Part shown: piece after piece, positions 24,344 to 32,515 of the stretch
Numbering within the stretch: the first letter of the stretch is position 1
Layout: the number at the start of each line of letters is the position of its first letter
Assembly (NCBI GenBank): GCA_019695345.1
Contig: JAIBAE010000045.1
Span: 1 to 35,753 of the forward strand
Reading direction: 5' to 3'
Length of the DNA: 35,753 bases
From: Bacteroidota bacterium
GTDB taxonomy: Bacteria; Bacteroidota; Ignavibacteria; Kapaibacteriales; NICIL-2
Notes under the pieces: model-generated
Seen by the model: only the letters and a program-made list of their open reading frames with translations
Database searches by the model: none
What the model was told of the DNA's origin: nothing
Position numbers and translations under genes: made by a program

Positions 24344-24394
24344 TTTCCCGCCTCTGCCGAAGCGCACGCAACTGCGCCGGCACACAGGCGGGAA
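24344..24394 (+). repeat. R2 GC-rich inverted repeat (best copy)
   Basis: TTCCCGCCTCTGCCGAAGCG at the left, AACTGCGCCGGCACACAGGC in the middle and GGCGGGAA at the right; the ends are inverted repeats. The gap 24331-24638 (308 bases) contains this element and two G/C-run hairpin repeats, with no credible gene. Confidence 0.7.
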
Positions 24395-24417
24395 CGCACC
24401 TTCAGTGGCGCGTGTGG

Positions 24418-24470
24418 AATTCCCTCTGTCCTTCGGACATCTCCCTTTATGAAAGGGAGAGAGAGAGATT
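24418..24470 (+). repeat. Intergenic hairpin repeat with GTCC-TTC-GGAC and CTCCCTTT/AAAGGGAG arms
   Basis: Two hairpins in a row: TGTCCTTCGGACA, and CTCCCTTT-AT-GAAAGGGAG. A related composition (CCTAACGG followed by CCCCCTTTT/AAAGGGGG) is found at 32374-32436, so this is a dispersed family. Confidence 0.6.
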
Positions 24471-24501
24471 CTAAACAACATTAAGTAGTTAATTAGTTTG
24501 T

Positions 24502-24549
24502 CCCCTTTTGTAAAGGGGGCGGATTCGAGCGAAGTGAGAATCGGGGGAA
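24502..24549 (+). repeat. Intergenic hairpin repeat CCCCTTTT/AAAGGGG with ATTCGAGCGAAGTGAGAAT tail
   Basis: CCCC-TTTTGTAAA-GGGG followed by GGATTCGAGCGAAGTGAGAATC, which itself pairs GATTC with GAATC around CGAAG. It is similar in design to the repeat at 32374-32436. Confidence 0.6.
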
Positions 24550-24638
24550 TACAAGTCCAATACACTGAGAATGAAACAAACTCAAACCACGCCTGTTGAT
24601 GTGGTAAAGGGTTTAACCACAATTATGGAAAAGTTTAT

Positions 24639-25256
24639 ATGAAAAAGGTTTTGATGTTGGCGTATTGCGTGGCTCTTGTTACGCTTGCTACCTCGTGTAA
24701 TAGATTTTGGCCTACCGACTCTGATGGAGGCACAAAGAACACTACAAGCTCAGATGAGTATTACCCGTTAGCTGTTGGCAACTCGTGGACGTATTTACCA
24801 ATGGAAGGTATCAATACACTTGTCCGTACAGAGCTTAATACTCGGGTAGAATCGGAGAAAAAGGTTGGGAATGCTGTAGAATATACAATGGTTGACTCGC
24901 TTATTAACGGCGACCAAGCAACGGTAACGCGGTATATTTTGCATAAAGAGGGTTCGTTGATTTGGAAAAATCACGAAATGCTTACTGTTACCGATTGGAC
25001 TATTAACTTTGATGCAACGCAAGCAAAACAAGGTGATGATAATTACGGATTTGTTCAGGATAGACCAAAAGAGATAAAAGTTTGGGCCGGTACATTTGAT
25101 AAAGATAATGTTACTATCTTTTTCCCGGCGGCGGCATACGATGGTCTTCCGGTACTTACATTTTCGCGTGGTGTTGGTTTAATGCAGATTCGTCCGCATG
25201 GAATCCCAATGGATTTAACCCGCGCCGTAATTGACGGCAAGGTGATTGGAAAATAA
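24639..25256 (+). CDS. Small outer-membrane or periplasmic lipoprotein
   Basis: 205 residues with a type II signal peptide: MKKVLMLAYCVALVTLATSC, with a lipobox of LATSC and the lipidated Cys near position 20. A short Ser/Thr/Gly linker follows, then a single beta-rich domain starting YYPLAVGNSWTYLP, a motif of a family of lipoproteins common in Bacteroidota/Ignavibacteria. Strands include TVTRYILHKEGSLIWKN and ITIFFPAA-like segments. Function unknown. A five-codon ORF (24625-24642) overlaps its start by ATGA and may couple translation. It ends close to a bidirectional terminator facing the convergent CBS-protein gene. Confidence 0.83.
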   Translation: MKKVLMLAYCVALVTLATSCNRFWPTDSDGGTKNTTSSDEYYPLAVGNSWTYLPMEGINTLVRTELNTRVESEKKVGNAVEYTMVDSLINGDQATVTRYILHKEGSLIWKNHEMLTVTDWTINFDATQAKQGDDNYGFVQDRPKEIKVWAGTFDKDNVTIFFPAAAYDGLPVLTFSRGVGLMQIRPHGIPMDLTRAVIDGKVIGK

Positions 25257-25276
25257 GGAACCAAGTTACATTTCAG

Positions 25277-25334
25277 GACTAAAGTCCATCAGTAGGTTTA
25301 TGGTTTCTTTTTCCCCACGCTAAAGCGAGTGGTT
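25277..25334. repeat. TAAA-loop hairpin repeats (pair)
   Basis: GGAC-TAAA-GTCC (25277-25288) and CCACGC-TAAA-GCGAGTGG (25315-25332) are two short hairpins closing on the same loop. They belong with the larger cluster at 28756-28886. Confidence 0.55.
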
Positions 25335-25377
25335 ACTATCTGAACATCTTAGATGTGTTTTACATAAGATATAAAAT

Positions 25378-25406
25378 AAAACCCCGTTCGTAATGAATGG
25401 GGTTTT
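25378..25406. terminator. Bidirectional rho-independent terminator
   Basis: AAAACCCCGTTC (25378-25389) pairs with GAATGGGGTTTT (25395-25406) through a 12-bp stem with one G-T pair and loop GTAAT. It has T-rich sequence after it on the plus strand and A/T-rich sequence on the other side. It lies between the convergent lipoprotein and CBS-protein genes and can serve both. Confidence 0.9.
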
Positions 25407-25432
25407 GTTTTAGTGCGAAGCTGTAAGGATTT

Positions 25433-25483
25433 TTCCCGACCGGGTTGCGGCGCACCAGGCGCGATGCGGCAGAGGCGGGAATC
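25433..25483 (-). repeat. R2 GC-rich inverted repeat
   Basis: TTCCCGACCGGGTTGCGGCG to GCGGCAGAGGCGGGAA. On the minus strand it starts TTCCCGCCTCTGCCGCATCG, matching the other R2 copies. It sits nine bases past the stop of the minus-strand CBS-protein gene. Confidence 0.65.
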
Positions 25484-25491
25484 CCATACTG

Positions 25492-26808
25492 TTATTCTTC
25501 TTCAGTTTCGGCTGAAAGGGGAATAAGTTTTACGCTTTCGATTACACGTTTATTACTTTCCAGAATGGTTGCCTGATACCGCGGAATAGTAAAGGTTTCT
25601 CCGTTGCTGGGAACACGTCCGGCAAGTTGGTTTAGTAAACCGCCAAGTGTTTCGTAGTCGTCACTTTCTTCTAACGGATACGGAAGATGTTCATTCAAAT
25701 CGGCAATGGTTGTGGTAGCTTTTACAATGTACTCGTGTTGCTCCTGCGTGCCTTGCTCTTGTACTGGTTGAACTTCTTCATCGTACTCATCTTGAATCTC
25801 GCCTACAATTTCTTCAATCACATCTTCCATTGTAACTATGCCGGCTGTACCGCCAAATTCATCGACAACTATGGCAACGTGAAAATGTTCTTTTTTCATG
25901 CGGCGGAGCAAACTGCTAATCTTTGCATCCTCCTGAACAAACAACACAGGTCGCAAAATATCCTGTAGAATAATGATGTTGCTGTAGCTAACAAGCGAGA
26001 GTAAATCTTTTGTGTAAATAATACCAACAATGTTATCAATAGTACCTTTGTACACCGGCATACGCGAGTATCCTTCGTCCATTACGCGCTCTAAGATTTT
26101 ATCGGGCGGCATGGAAAACTCCAACGCTACAATGTTTGTGCGCGGAACCATAACCTGGCTTACAATAGTTTCCTTAAACTCAAACACGTTTTCAATCAGT
26201 TCGTGTTCGTCTTCTTCTATTGCTCCGCCTTTTTGCGATTCCTCCAGCAGGTAACGCAGTTCTTCCGGGCTGTGCAGTTCGTGTTCTTTGGCGGGCTCAA
26301 TGCCAATGATTTTTAACATGATTGTTGCAAGGATATTCAGCATCCAAATAAACGGTCGGAACACGTAATAAAATGCCCTGAGCGGAAACGCAATAGCAAG
26401 AGTAACTGATTCGCTGCGTTGGATAGCCATAGACTTTGGGGCTAACTCGCCAAGAACAATATGCAACACGGTTAGAATACTAAATGCGGCAACAAACGAT
26501 ACTTGGTGTAACAGATTTTCCGGAAGTTCCAAACCAATAGTGTGTATCAGCGCAAGCACAACATTATGGAACACACGTTCGCCAATATACCCAAGCCCAA
26601 GCGAGGCAAGTGTAATTCCAAGCTGTGTTGCAGAAAGGTAAGCATCGAGGTTAATCAGCAACGACCGCGATACTTTAGCAAAGATATTTCCGGCGCGGGC
26701 TTTCAGTTCAATCTGCGAAGCACGCACCTTTACAATTGCAAACTCTGCGGCAACAAAAAAGCCGTTTAGTAACACAAGTAACAACGTAAGCAGTATATCT
26801 GCAAACAT
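25492..26808 (-). CDS. CorC/HlyC-family CNNM-like membrane protein with CBS pair
   Basis: 438 residues from the chosen start. An N-terminal DUF21/CNNM transmembrane domain (~1-190) begins MFADILLTLLLVLLNGFFVAAEFAIVKVR and includes SATQLGITLASLGLGYIGE and LGELAPKSMAIQ. A cytoplasmic CBS-domain pair follows (~205-325; MVPRTNIVALE, RMPVYKGTIDNIVGIIYTKDLL, HVAIVVDEFGGTAGIVTMEDVIEEIVGEIQDE). A C-terminal transporter-associated CorC domain follows (~350-425). Family members are tied to Mg/Co homeostasis or efflux; haemolysin labels are historical. The frame extends to a GTG at 26859, but the ATG at 26808 has the ribosome-binding site TTTTGGAGTTTC and matches the family N-terminus. Confidence 0.92.
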   Translation of the reverse strand: MFADILLTLLLVLLNGFFVAAEFAIVKVRASQIELKARAGNIFAKVSRSLLINLDAYLSATQLGITLASLGLGYIGERVFHNVVLALIHTIGLELPENLLHQVSFVAAFSILTVLHIVLGELAPKSMAIQRSESVTLAIAFPLRAFYYVFRPFIWMLNILATIMLKIIGIEPAKEHELHSPEELRYLLEESQKGGAIEEDEHELIENVFEFKETIVSQVMVPRTNIVALEFSMPPDKILERVMDEGYSRMPVYKGTIDNIVGIIYTKDLLSLVSYSNIIILQDILRPVLFVQEDAKISSLLRRMKKEHFHVAIVVDEFGGTAGIVTMEDVIEEIVGEIQDEYDEEVQPVQEQGTQEQHEYIVKATTTIADLNEHLPYPLEESDDYETLGGLLNQLAGRVPSNGETFTIPRYQATILESNKRVIESVKLIPLSAETEEE

Positions 26809-26976
26809 GAAACTCCAAAAGTACTGGAACATTTTCTTGGTTCGCCCGCACCATGCCACGGTTTAGTAATAACCACACTCTTGCGGGAAAGAGCCTTTAC
26901 GTACTGCCAAATATACACTTCTGCATTGAGCAGAAGAAATTCGGGGGAAAAGATTTGTGGGAGTTGTTGTGTCCGA

Positions 26977-27010
26977 CCTCACCCCAACCCTCTCCGAAGG
27001 AGAGGGAGTT
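26977..27010. repeat. Hairpin repeat CCCTCTCC-GAA-GGAGAGGG
   Basis: CCTCACCCCAACCCTCTCC followed by a perfect 8-bp hairpin. An almost identical copy is at 28702-28735. This motif type is found between genes in many bacteria (general knowledge). Confidence 0.7.
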
Positions 27011-27066
27011 CTTTGAATGATTTTATTTGAATTAGCAAACTGCCTTTGGTAAAAGGGAAGATGTTT

Positions 27067-28590
27067 CTACCGTGAAATGCAGAAAACCTTACTATACGCG
27101 CCTACTTTACATAAGTAAACACCATTATCTAACCACGAAATATCAATGGTAACGGGGTCTGTATTGGTGATATCGCGATGAAGTAATTGCTGGCCGAGAA
27201 GGTTGTAGAGTTCAATTAGAGGTGGTAACTGAAATTCTTGATTCCATGTGAACGTTAAGAATTTATTTTCCTCAAAATCAAATATACTGTCTTTATTACT
27301 TGAATTTTTTATTGGGTTTGAATTCTCATGTACTGACACAAGTTTTCCGGCAGAAAAAATTTTGAAACTGTTAATATCATCTCTTAAGCTATCAATCCAA
27401 TTTCCAGATACAACTAGGTCATTTATGTTGTCGTTATCTATATCTTGAACTTCTTCAATTTCTTGCATGGATAAAGTTGAGAACTGGGCATAGTTTGAAA
27501 TGAGTGGTAGCTGGTTTCCATCACACAATTCTATATTTGATTGTCCAGAATTAATGTTGGGTCTAATTCTTATGTAAAAATTAGGCATACTGCTATTTTG
27601 TTTAATTCTTGGTAATACGCCAACACCCGTAGTACGGTAGTAATGTGTTTTGCTCAATAGTATTATAGTATCATTGCTGATATCGTATACTACCAAGTTA
27701 AAATCATTAAGATCTCCATAGACTGACTCAAACACTAGCCAAAATTGTTTATCTCTTTTGCTGGAGGTTGAAATTGTATTGTATCCCTTGTATGCAGCAA
27801 ACAAGTAGTTGTTTGAAGTCGAGATTATACGCGAGTCTTTCAACTCAAAAGTATAACCGTTAGAAGATTTAGAAAAGGCGTAAAGTCTGTATCCATCTTG
27901 TTTGTCCATAATTCTGTAACGCAGTAACAAGCGTATCTCACCTTGCAAATTTTTATACATGGATATAGGTTGTACAGTTCTATCTGAATTTGTGTAGAGT
28001 TCTGTAGGAAGTCTTACGGAGTCCACCGTAATTTCACTCACATTGTTAGCACCGTACTGAACGTAGGCGAGAATGCTATCCTTTGTAAGTGAAGTATTCC
28101 ACGAAAGAATATCATCGATGTTGTCGTTATTAAAATCTGTGATATAGTCTGGTGTGATACCACAGAATATTGGCTTAGGCTTTGGTGGTTCACCGTTTTG
28201 TATACCAAGATACATATTGCCGTAGTCATCAATGTAGTCTGTAATAGAATCATCATTACATTTAAGTGTTTTGATTCTTGGATTCGGACCTTTGTACTTT
28301 CCCCAATCATTAGTTCCCTCCCATGTGAAAATATTAACGGTATCACCGGGGTAACGTAACTGCCACGTTTTAACACCAGTAGGAGTGCTAATAACCAACA
28401 CGCCTTTACCATGATAAAAGTTATCGAGCCACGTCATGCCGCCGTTATCAAATTGAGAGTATTTAACACCATAACCCATATTATCAGCCCGCCACCATTC
28501 CTGAAGCACAGGTACATCTGTTGTGTTTTGCGCTGTAACTGTTAAAGAGCAAAGTAGAACAAGTAGAATATTTTTTAGATAGTAAAACAC
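27067..28590 (-). CDS. FG-GAP-like secreted protein with T9SS-type C-terminal domain
   Basis: About 507 residues from a GTG start (28590): VFYYLKNILLVLLCSLTVTAQ reads as a signal peptide. The body contains FG-GAP/VCBS-like calcium loops (DFNNDNIDDILSWN, DIDNDNINDLVVSGNW), expected to form propeller blades. The last ~70 residues (LPPLIELYNLLGQQLLHRDI, then LDNGVYLCKV) match a T9SS type A sorting domain. The frame is open further upstream to 28812, but that part translates intergenic repeats (it reads KTPSPSERVGV from the CCTCTCC repeat), so I exclude it. The exact start is uncertain because no ATG is near the signal peptide. An independent secreted protein; its target is unknown. Confidence 0.75.
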   Translation of the reverse strand: MFYYLKNILLVLLCSLTVTAQNTTDVPVLQEWWRADNMGYGVKYSQFDNGGMTWLDNFYHGKGVLVISTPTGVKTWQLRYPGDTVNIFTWEGTNDWGKYKGPNPRIKTLKCNDDSITDYIDDYGNMYLGIQNGEPPKPKPIFCGITPDYITDFNNDNIDDILSWNTSLTKDSILAYVQYGANNVSEITVDSVRLPTELYTNSDRTVQPISMYKNLQGEIRLLLRYRIMDKQDGYRLYAFSKSSNGYTFELKDSRIISTSNNYLFAAYKGYNTISTSSKRDKQFWLVFESVYGDLNDFNLVVYDISNDTIILLSKTHYYRTTGVGVLPRIKQNSSMPNFYIRIRPNINSGQSNIELCDGNQLPLISNYAQFSTLSMQEIEEVQDIDNDNINDLVVSGNWIDSLRDDINSFKIFSAGKLVSVHENSNPIKNSSNKDSIFDFEENKFLTFTWNQEFQLPPLIELYNLLGQQLLHRDITNTDPVTIDISWLDNGVYLCKVGAYSKVFCISR

Positions 28591-28701
28591 GTGGATGTAC
28601 TGGGTGCAGTTATATGTATTATGGTTTACCGACTTACTACAAACTAAGCATAAGTTTTGTAATAGGTGTAGTGATAAAATTTGAATAATAATGTTGTATA
28701 A

Positions 28702-28735
28702 CCTCACCCCAACCCTCTCCGAAGGAGAAGGAGTT
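28702..28735. repeat. Hairpin repeat CCCTCTCC-GAA-GGAGAaGG
   Basis: Second copy of the 26977-27010 repeat, with one mismatch in the stem. The gap 28591-29048 (458 bases) consists largely of stacked repeats: this one, the TAAA/TTTA hairpin cluster and an R2 copy. Confidence 0.7.
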
Positions 28736-28755
28736 TTGTTGTACAGTTTGATAAT

Positions 28756-28886
28756 TGCCGTCTGCTTTAGCTGACGGGTGAAAATTACAAAATACAGATT
28801 GGCTTTAGCCAAAATAATCTACTATCAGCATTTGACTAAAGTCAAACATATCATGCTAACAATTTCCGTCCGCTAAAGCAGACGGC
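28756..28886. repeat. Cluster of TAAA/TTTA-loop hairpins
   Basis: Four short hairpins: CCGTCTGC-TTTA-GCTGACGG (28758-28777), TTGGC-TTTA-GCCAA (28799-28812), TTTGAC-TAAA-GTCAAA (28831-28846) and CCGTCCGC-TAAA-GCAGACGG (28866-28885). The outer two are near inverse copies of each other, so the whole block also forms a large imperfect inverted repeat ending in ATTGCCGTC/GACGGCAAT. Confidence 0.7.
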
Positions 28887-28939
28887 AATTGTTTTGACTT
28901 TTAATGGCTTTGTCCAGCAAAACTCTGCGCTGCTTAACG

Positions 28940-28993
28940 GTTGGCTCGCGCCGGGTCAGCGCGCTGGCGGGTTGCGGCGGCAATGGCGGGAAC
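28940..28993 (-). repeat. R2 GC-rich inverted repeat
   Basis: GTTGGCTCGCGCCGGGTCAG through GCAATGGCGGGAAC. On the minus strand it starts GTTCCCGCCATTGCCGCCGCAACCC, like the copy at 25433. It provides the false ATG at 28941 upstream of the gamma-glutamyltransferase gene. Confidence 0.6.
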
Positions 28994-29048
28994 CCATAAT
29001 TCTCTTTCTGTTTTGTATTTTCGTTCCCATACTTACTTTCAGTTTATC

Positions 29049-30806
29049 ATGTATCAAATTGTTATCTGGTCTTTCCTGAAAAAAATATTCCCTTATAGTT
29101 TTCTTACTTGTAAGCATGCACTTTTGGTGTTGAGTTGTTTTGCTTTGATTTGCATAAGCGGAATGATGCAGGCACAAACAGGTGTGCTTGCCAAGAAAGC
29201 CATGGTGGTAACTGCCCACCCCGAAGCAACCGATGTTGGTATCAGGATTTTACAAAAAGGTGGTAATGCAGTTGATGCGGCGGTGGCAGTTCAGTTTGCG
29301 CTGGCGGTGGTGTACCCAAATGCAGGAAACATTGGCGGCGGCGGGTTTATGGTGTACCGCAATGTTAGAGGCGAAACCGCAACACTTGACTTCAGAGAGA
29401 AAGCACCGTTAAAAGCTACACGCAATATGTATCTGGATACGGCAGGCGACCCGATTACCGATTTATCGCTTTCGGGTGCGCTGGCTGTTGGCGTTCCGGG
29501 TACGGTGGACGGAATGGTAAAAGCACATGAACGTTTTGGTGCATTACCGTGGAAAGATGTAGTTGAGCCGGCAATTGCACTTGCAAGCCGTGGTTTTTTA
29601 CTGACTAAAAAACAAGCCGATGAGTTAAATGCGTTTCGTCCGCAGTTTACCAAGTGGAACCCCGATAGCACTACTCCTTTTATTCGCGATAGCTTATGGC
29701 ACGAAGGAGATATTCTCATTCAGAAGGACTTAGCTAAAACATTACGACGAATTCGCACCTACGGGCGCAAAGGATTTTACTCCGGCACCACAGCCGATAT
29801 GATAGTAGATGAAATGAAGCGGGCATCGAATAATGTGAAAGGGATAATTACAAAGAAAGATTTGGAGTTGTATTCTGCGCAGTGGCGCGATGCCTTGGTT
29901 GGAGAGTACAACGGCTACAAAGTAATTACCATGCCGCCACCGTCATCGGGCGGGGTTGCACTGTTGCAGTTGCTTACCATGTGGAATGCACACAAACCAA
30001 AGCAAGCGGTGTTTCATTCTGCCGATGCTGTGCATTGTATGGTTGAATGTGAACGCCGAGTGTATGCCGATAGAGCCAAATGGCTTGGCGACCCTGATTG
30101 CACAAAAGTTCCTATTCGTGGTCTTTTAAAACCCGCGTACCTGCAACAACGCATGGAGAATTTTAATCCACTTCGTGCAACACATAGTACCGATTGCAAT
30201 GCAGGCGATGCAGGTGCATACGAAAGCGAAGAGACAACACATTTTTCTATTGTAGATGAACAAGGCAATGCAGTTGCAATTACCACAACACTTAACGCAT
30301 CGTACGGAAGTAAGCTTGTAGTTGGTGGTGCGGGCTTTTTACTGAATAACGAGATGGATGATTTCTCGGCCAAGCCCGGTGCTTCTAACTTTTATGGATT
30401 AATTGGCAGCGAGGCAAATGCAATACAACCACAAAAGCGTATGTTAAGCTCCATGACGCCAACCATACTGGAAAAAGATGGAAAATTGTTTATGGTGGTG
30501 GGAACTCCCGGTGGTGGCACAATTATTACATCGGTGTTTCAGTGTATTCTTAATGTTGTGGATTTCGGCAAAACCATGCAACAGGCGGTAAACGAAAAAC
30601 GATTTCACCACCAATGGTTACCCGACCACATTTTTGAAGAAGAATACTGCTTTGATACAGAAACAGGAAGAGAACTCTCTGCACGCGGGCATAAGTTTAA
30701 ACAACGTGAAGCCATTGGCAGAGTTGATGCAATTTTAGTAAAGAGTGATGGAACACTGGAAGGTGCCGCCGACCCACGTGGCGACGACACAGCAAAAGGA
30801 TATTGA
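29049..30806 (+). CDS. ggt: Gamma-glutamyltransferase (glutathione hydrolase)
   Basis: Cleaves gamma-glutamyl bonds of glutathione and related compounds in the periplasm or at the surface. The precursor self-cleaves into large and small subunits. From ATG 29049 it is 585 residues, the family norm. After an N-terminal signal (ALLVLSCFALICISGMMQAQ) comes MVVTAHPEATDVGIRILQKGGNAVDAAVA, then NIGGGGFMVYR and the substrate Arg in DFREKAPL. The processing site is SEETTHFSIVDEQGNAVA, where T396 would be the new N-terminal nucleophile. GFLLNNEMDDFSAKPG and VVGTPGGGTIITSVFQ (oxyanion/glycine loop) follow. The frame extends to 28941, but that region is an R2 repeat. Three bases separate it from the HAD-UbiA gene. 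Confidence 0.95.
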   Translation: MYQIVIWSFLKKIFPYSFLTCKHALLVLSCFALICISGMMQAQTGVLAKKAMVVTAHPEATDVGIRILQKGGNAVDAAVAVQFALAVVYPNAGNIGGGGFMVYRNVRGETATLDFREKAPLKATRNMYLDTAGDPITDLSLSGALAVGVPGTVDGMVKAHERFGALPWKDVVEPAIALASRGFLLTKKQADELNAFRPQFTKWNPDSTTPFIRDSLWHEGDILIQKDLAKTLRRIRTYGRKGFYSGTTADMIVDEMKRASNNVKGIITKKDLELYSAQWRDALVGEYNGYKVITMPPPSSGGVALLQLLTMWNAHKPKQAVFHSADAVHCMVECERRVYADRAKWLGDPDCTKVPIRGLLKPAYLQQRMENFNPLRATHSTDCNAGDAGAYESEETTHFSIVDEQGNAVAITTTLNASYGSKLVVGGAGFLLNNEMDDFSAKPGASNFYGLIGSEANAIQPQKRMLSSMTPTILEKDGKLFMVVGTPGGGTIITSVFQCILNVVDFGKTMQQAVNEKRFHHQWLPDHIFEEEYCFDTETGRELSARGHKFKQREAIGRVDAILVKSDGTLEGAADPRGDDTAKGY

Positions 30807-30809
30807 CCA

Positions 30810-32234
30810 ATGCAACAAAACAACAGCATACTTTTTGTAGATATGGATAACACATTGTTAGCAACCGATGTGTTATGGGAAAGCATATTTTTACTATGCA
30901 GACACAAACCGTTGCTGGTGCTTATGCTTCCGTTGTGGGCACTAAAAGGTAAGGTGTATTTTAAGCAACAGGTACACAACCATGTAGCTCCAAATCCATC
31001 GGCATTACCGGTACATACATCAGTGTTAGAGTACCTCCACAAAGAAAAAGAAAGCGGAAGAACAATCGTATTGGCAACGGCAACACTGCGTACAGTAGCA
31101 CAGCCAATTGCCAACCACTTTGGAATATTTGATGATGTTATTGCAACAACCGATGGCGCTAACTTGGGTGGTGCTGCAAAGCTTGAAGTTATGCGCACCA
31201 TGGCAGGCAACCGTCCGTTTGCGTACATTGGCGACCGCTCGGTTGATATACCAATATGGCAAGGCAGTAATGATGCCTTGGTTGTTAACCCGACTACAGC
31301 ATTACGCAAAAAAGCAAACGTAGAGTTTACCCACGTATTTACCGAACCTAAGGCAACACTAACAACATATCTTAAGGCTATACGCGTACACCAATGGGTA
31401 AAAAATCTGTTGTTGTTTGTGCCGTTGTTTATGGCACACAAGGCAGGTAACATACAATTGTTAATGCAGTGCTTTCTGGGGTTTGTTACGTTTTCGTTAT
31501 GTGCTTCGGCAGTGTATCTGTTAAATGATTTACTCGATTTAGAAGCCGACCGTGAACACCCGCGCAAACGTAAACGCCCGTTTGCAAGTGGCATGATACC
31601 CGTACAATATGGTGTAGTCCTTGTTCCGCTTTTGCTAACACTTGCTTTTGGAATTTCGCTTTGGGTATTGCCATTACAATTTACAGCTGCATTATTGCTG
31701 TATATGATTTTTACATCGGCGTATTCGTTTTACTTAAAAAGTAAATTGATAATAGATGTACTGATGCTTGCCGGTTTATATGCGTTCCGTTTATTGGCGG
31801 GGGGCGTTGTGGTTGATGTATTTGTTTCGCGTTGGATGCTTGCATTCTCAATGTTTATGTTTTTGAGTTTGGCATTTATTAAACGCTATACCGAGTTGCA
31901 GGCAGTATTAGAACAAAACAAAGAAACAGCAAAAGGCCGCGGCTACACTGTAAGCGATAACGAGATGATTCGCTCTATTGGTCCGGCAAGTGGTTACATG
32001 GCTGTATTGGTATTGGCGTTATACATCAACAGTACCGATGTAGTTCAACTCTACAAATCGCCATCGCGCTTGTGGTTAATCGAGCCAATGTTATTGTATT
32101 GGATTACCCGTATATGGTTTCTGGCTCACCGAGGCGATGTTCACGATGACCCCATCATCTTTGCCCTTAAAGATAAACGCAGTTATATCGTATTTGCAAT
32201 ATGTGCTGTTGTGGTGGTGTTAGCAACTATGTAG
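30810..32234 (+). CDS. HAD phosphatase-UbiA prenyltransferase fusion
   Basis: 474 residues in two parts. Residues ~5-185 are a HAD domain: nucleophile motif FVDMDNTLL, motif II VLATATLRTV, a lysine in GGAAKLEVM and motif IV YIGDRSVDIPIW. Residues ~190-474 are a membrane UbiA prenyltransferase with about nine segments: the Asp-rich prenyl-diphosphate motif NDLLDLEADREHPRKRKRP, and a second conserved region SKLIIDVLMLAGLYAFRLLAGG. This fusion matches enzymes related to decaprenyl-phosphate phosphoribosyltransferase and its dephosphorylating partner, which make polyprenyl-phosphate-ribose-type donors. A DprE1-like oxidoreductase gene 1.5 kb downstream supports this. The start lies three bases after ggt, so they probably share a transcript. 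Confidence 0.88.
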   Translation: MQQNNSILFVDMDNTLLATDVLWESIFLLCRHKPLLVLMLPLWALKGKVYFKQQVHNHVAPNPSALPVHTSVLEYLHKEKESGRTIVLATATLRTVAQPIANHFGIFDDVIATTDGANLGGAAKLEVMRTMAGNRPFAYIGDRSVDIPIWQGSNDALVVNPTTALRKKANVEFTHVFTEPKATLTTYLKAIRVHQWVKNLLLFVPLFMAHKAGNIQLLMQCFLGFVTFSLCASAVYLLNDLLDLEADREHPRKRKRPFASGMIPVQYGVVLVPLLLTLAFGISLWVLPLQFTAALLLYMIFTSAYSFYLKSKLIIDVLMLAGLYAFRLLAGGVVVDVFVSRWMLAFSMFMFLSLAFIKRYTELQAVLEQNKETAKGRGYTVSDNEMIRSIGPASGYMAVLVLALYINSTDVVQLYKSPSRLWLIEPMLLYWITRIWFLAHRGDVHDDPIIFALKDKRSYIVFAICAVVVVLATM

Positions 32235-32515
32235 TTTTTGCTATCGCATGACCGCAGCGAACCTCTTGCACAACAAACAACCTTACCTTGCGGGGCAGTA
32301 CACCAACAAAATGAAAATGGTTATCTGACAAGTACTATTGTGTGTTAACTGTAAAGATGATGTTGTATAGTTCTATTCCCCCAGTCCTAACGGACAGCCC
32401 CCTTTTGGAAAGGGGGCAGACGAAGTCGGAGGAATTTGTTACATAGGAAGCGTTCTCTCCGGCAAGTAGTTGCTTGTTGCGTTGTATACGTTTCGTAGCC
32501 GAAGTGCGGCAGCAA
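32235..32515 (+). repeat. R1 composite element interrupted by another repeat
   Basis: The left module TTTTTGCTATCGCATGACCGC starts immediately after the UbiA stop, with TTGCGGGGCA at 32288-32297. The right module GTTCTCTCCGGCAAGTAG to CGTAGCCGAAGTGCGGCAGCAACAAAT lies at 32451-32518. Between them is the CCCCCTTTT/AAAGGGGG repeat (32374-32436). No gene is present in the gap. Confidence 0.6.
32374..32436 (+). repeat. Hairpin repeat CCCCCTTTT/AAAGGGGG nested in an R1 element
   Basis: ATTCCCCCAGTCCTAACGGAC, then GCCCCCTTTTGGAAAGGGGGC, then AGACGAAGTCGGAGGAAT. The ends ATTCC/GGAAT are inverted repeats, and the middle is a strong hairpin. Confidence 0.65.

Noticed and set aside
24266-24622. Minus-strand 118-codon frame downstream of fumC
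   Set aside because: It consists mostly of translated R2 and C/G-run hairpin repeats plus the antisense end of fumC.
28591-28812. N-terminal extension of the FG-GAP protein
   Set aside because: It translates intergenic repeats; the signal peptide begins at 28590.
28941-29048. N-terminal extension of gamma-glutamyltransferase
   Set aside because: It starts inside an R2 repeat and would place a 36-residue Arg/Ala-rich stretch ahead of the signal peptide.
30605-31594. A 329-codon open frame on the minus strand across ggt and the HAD-UbiA gene
   Set aside because: It is antisense to two well-supported genes. It has no signature, is Ser/Asn/Cys-rich in a way typical of shadow frames, and has no ribosome-binding site.
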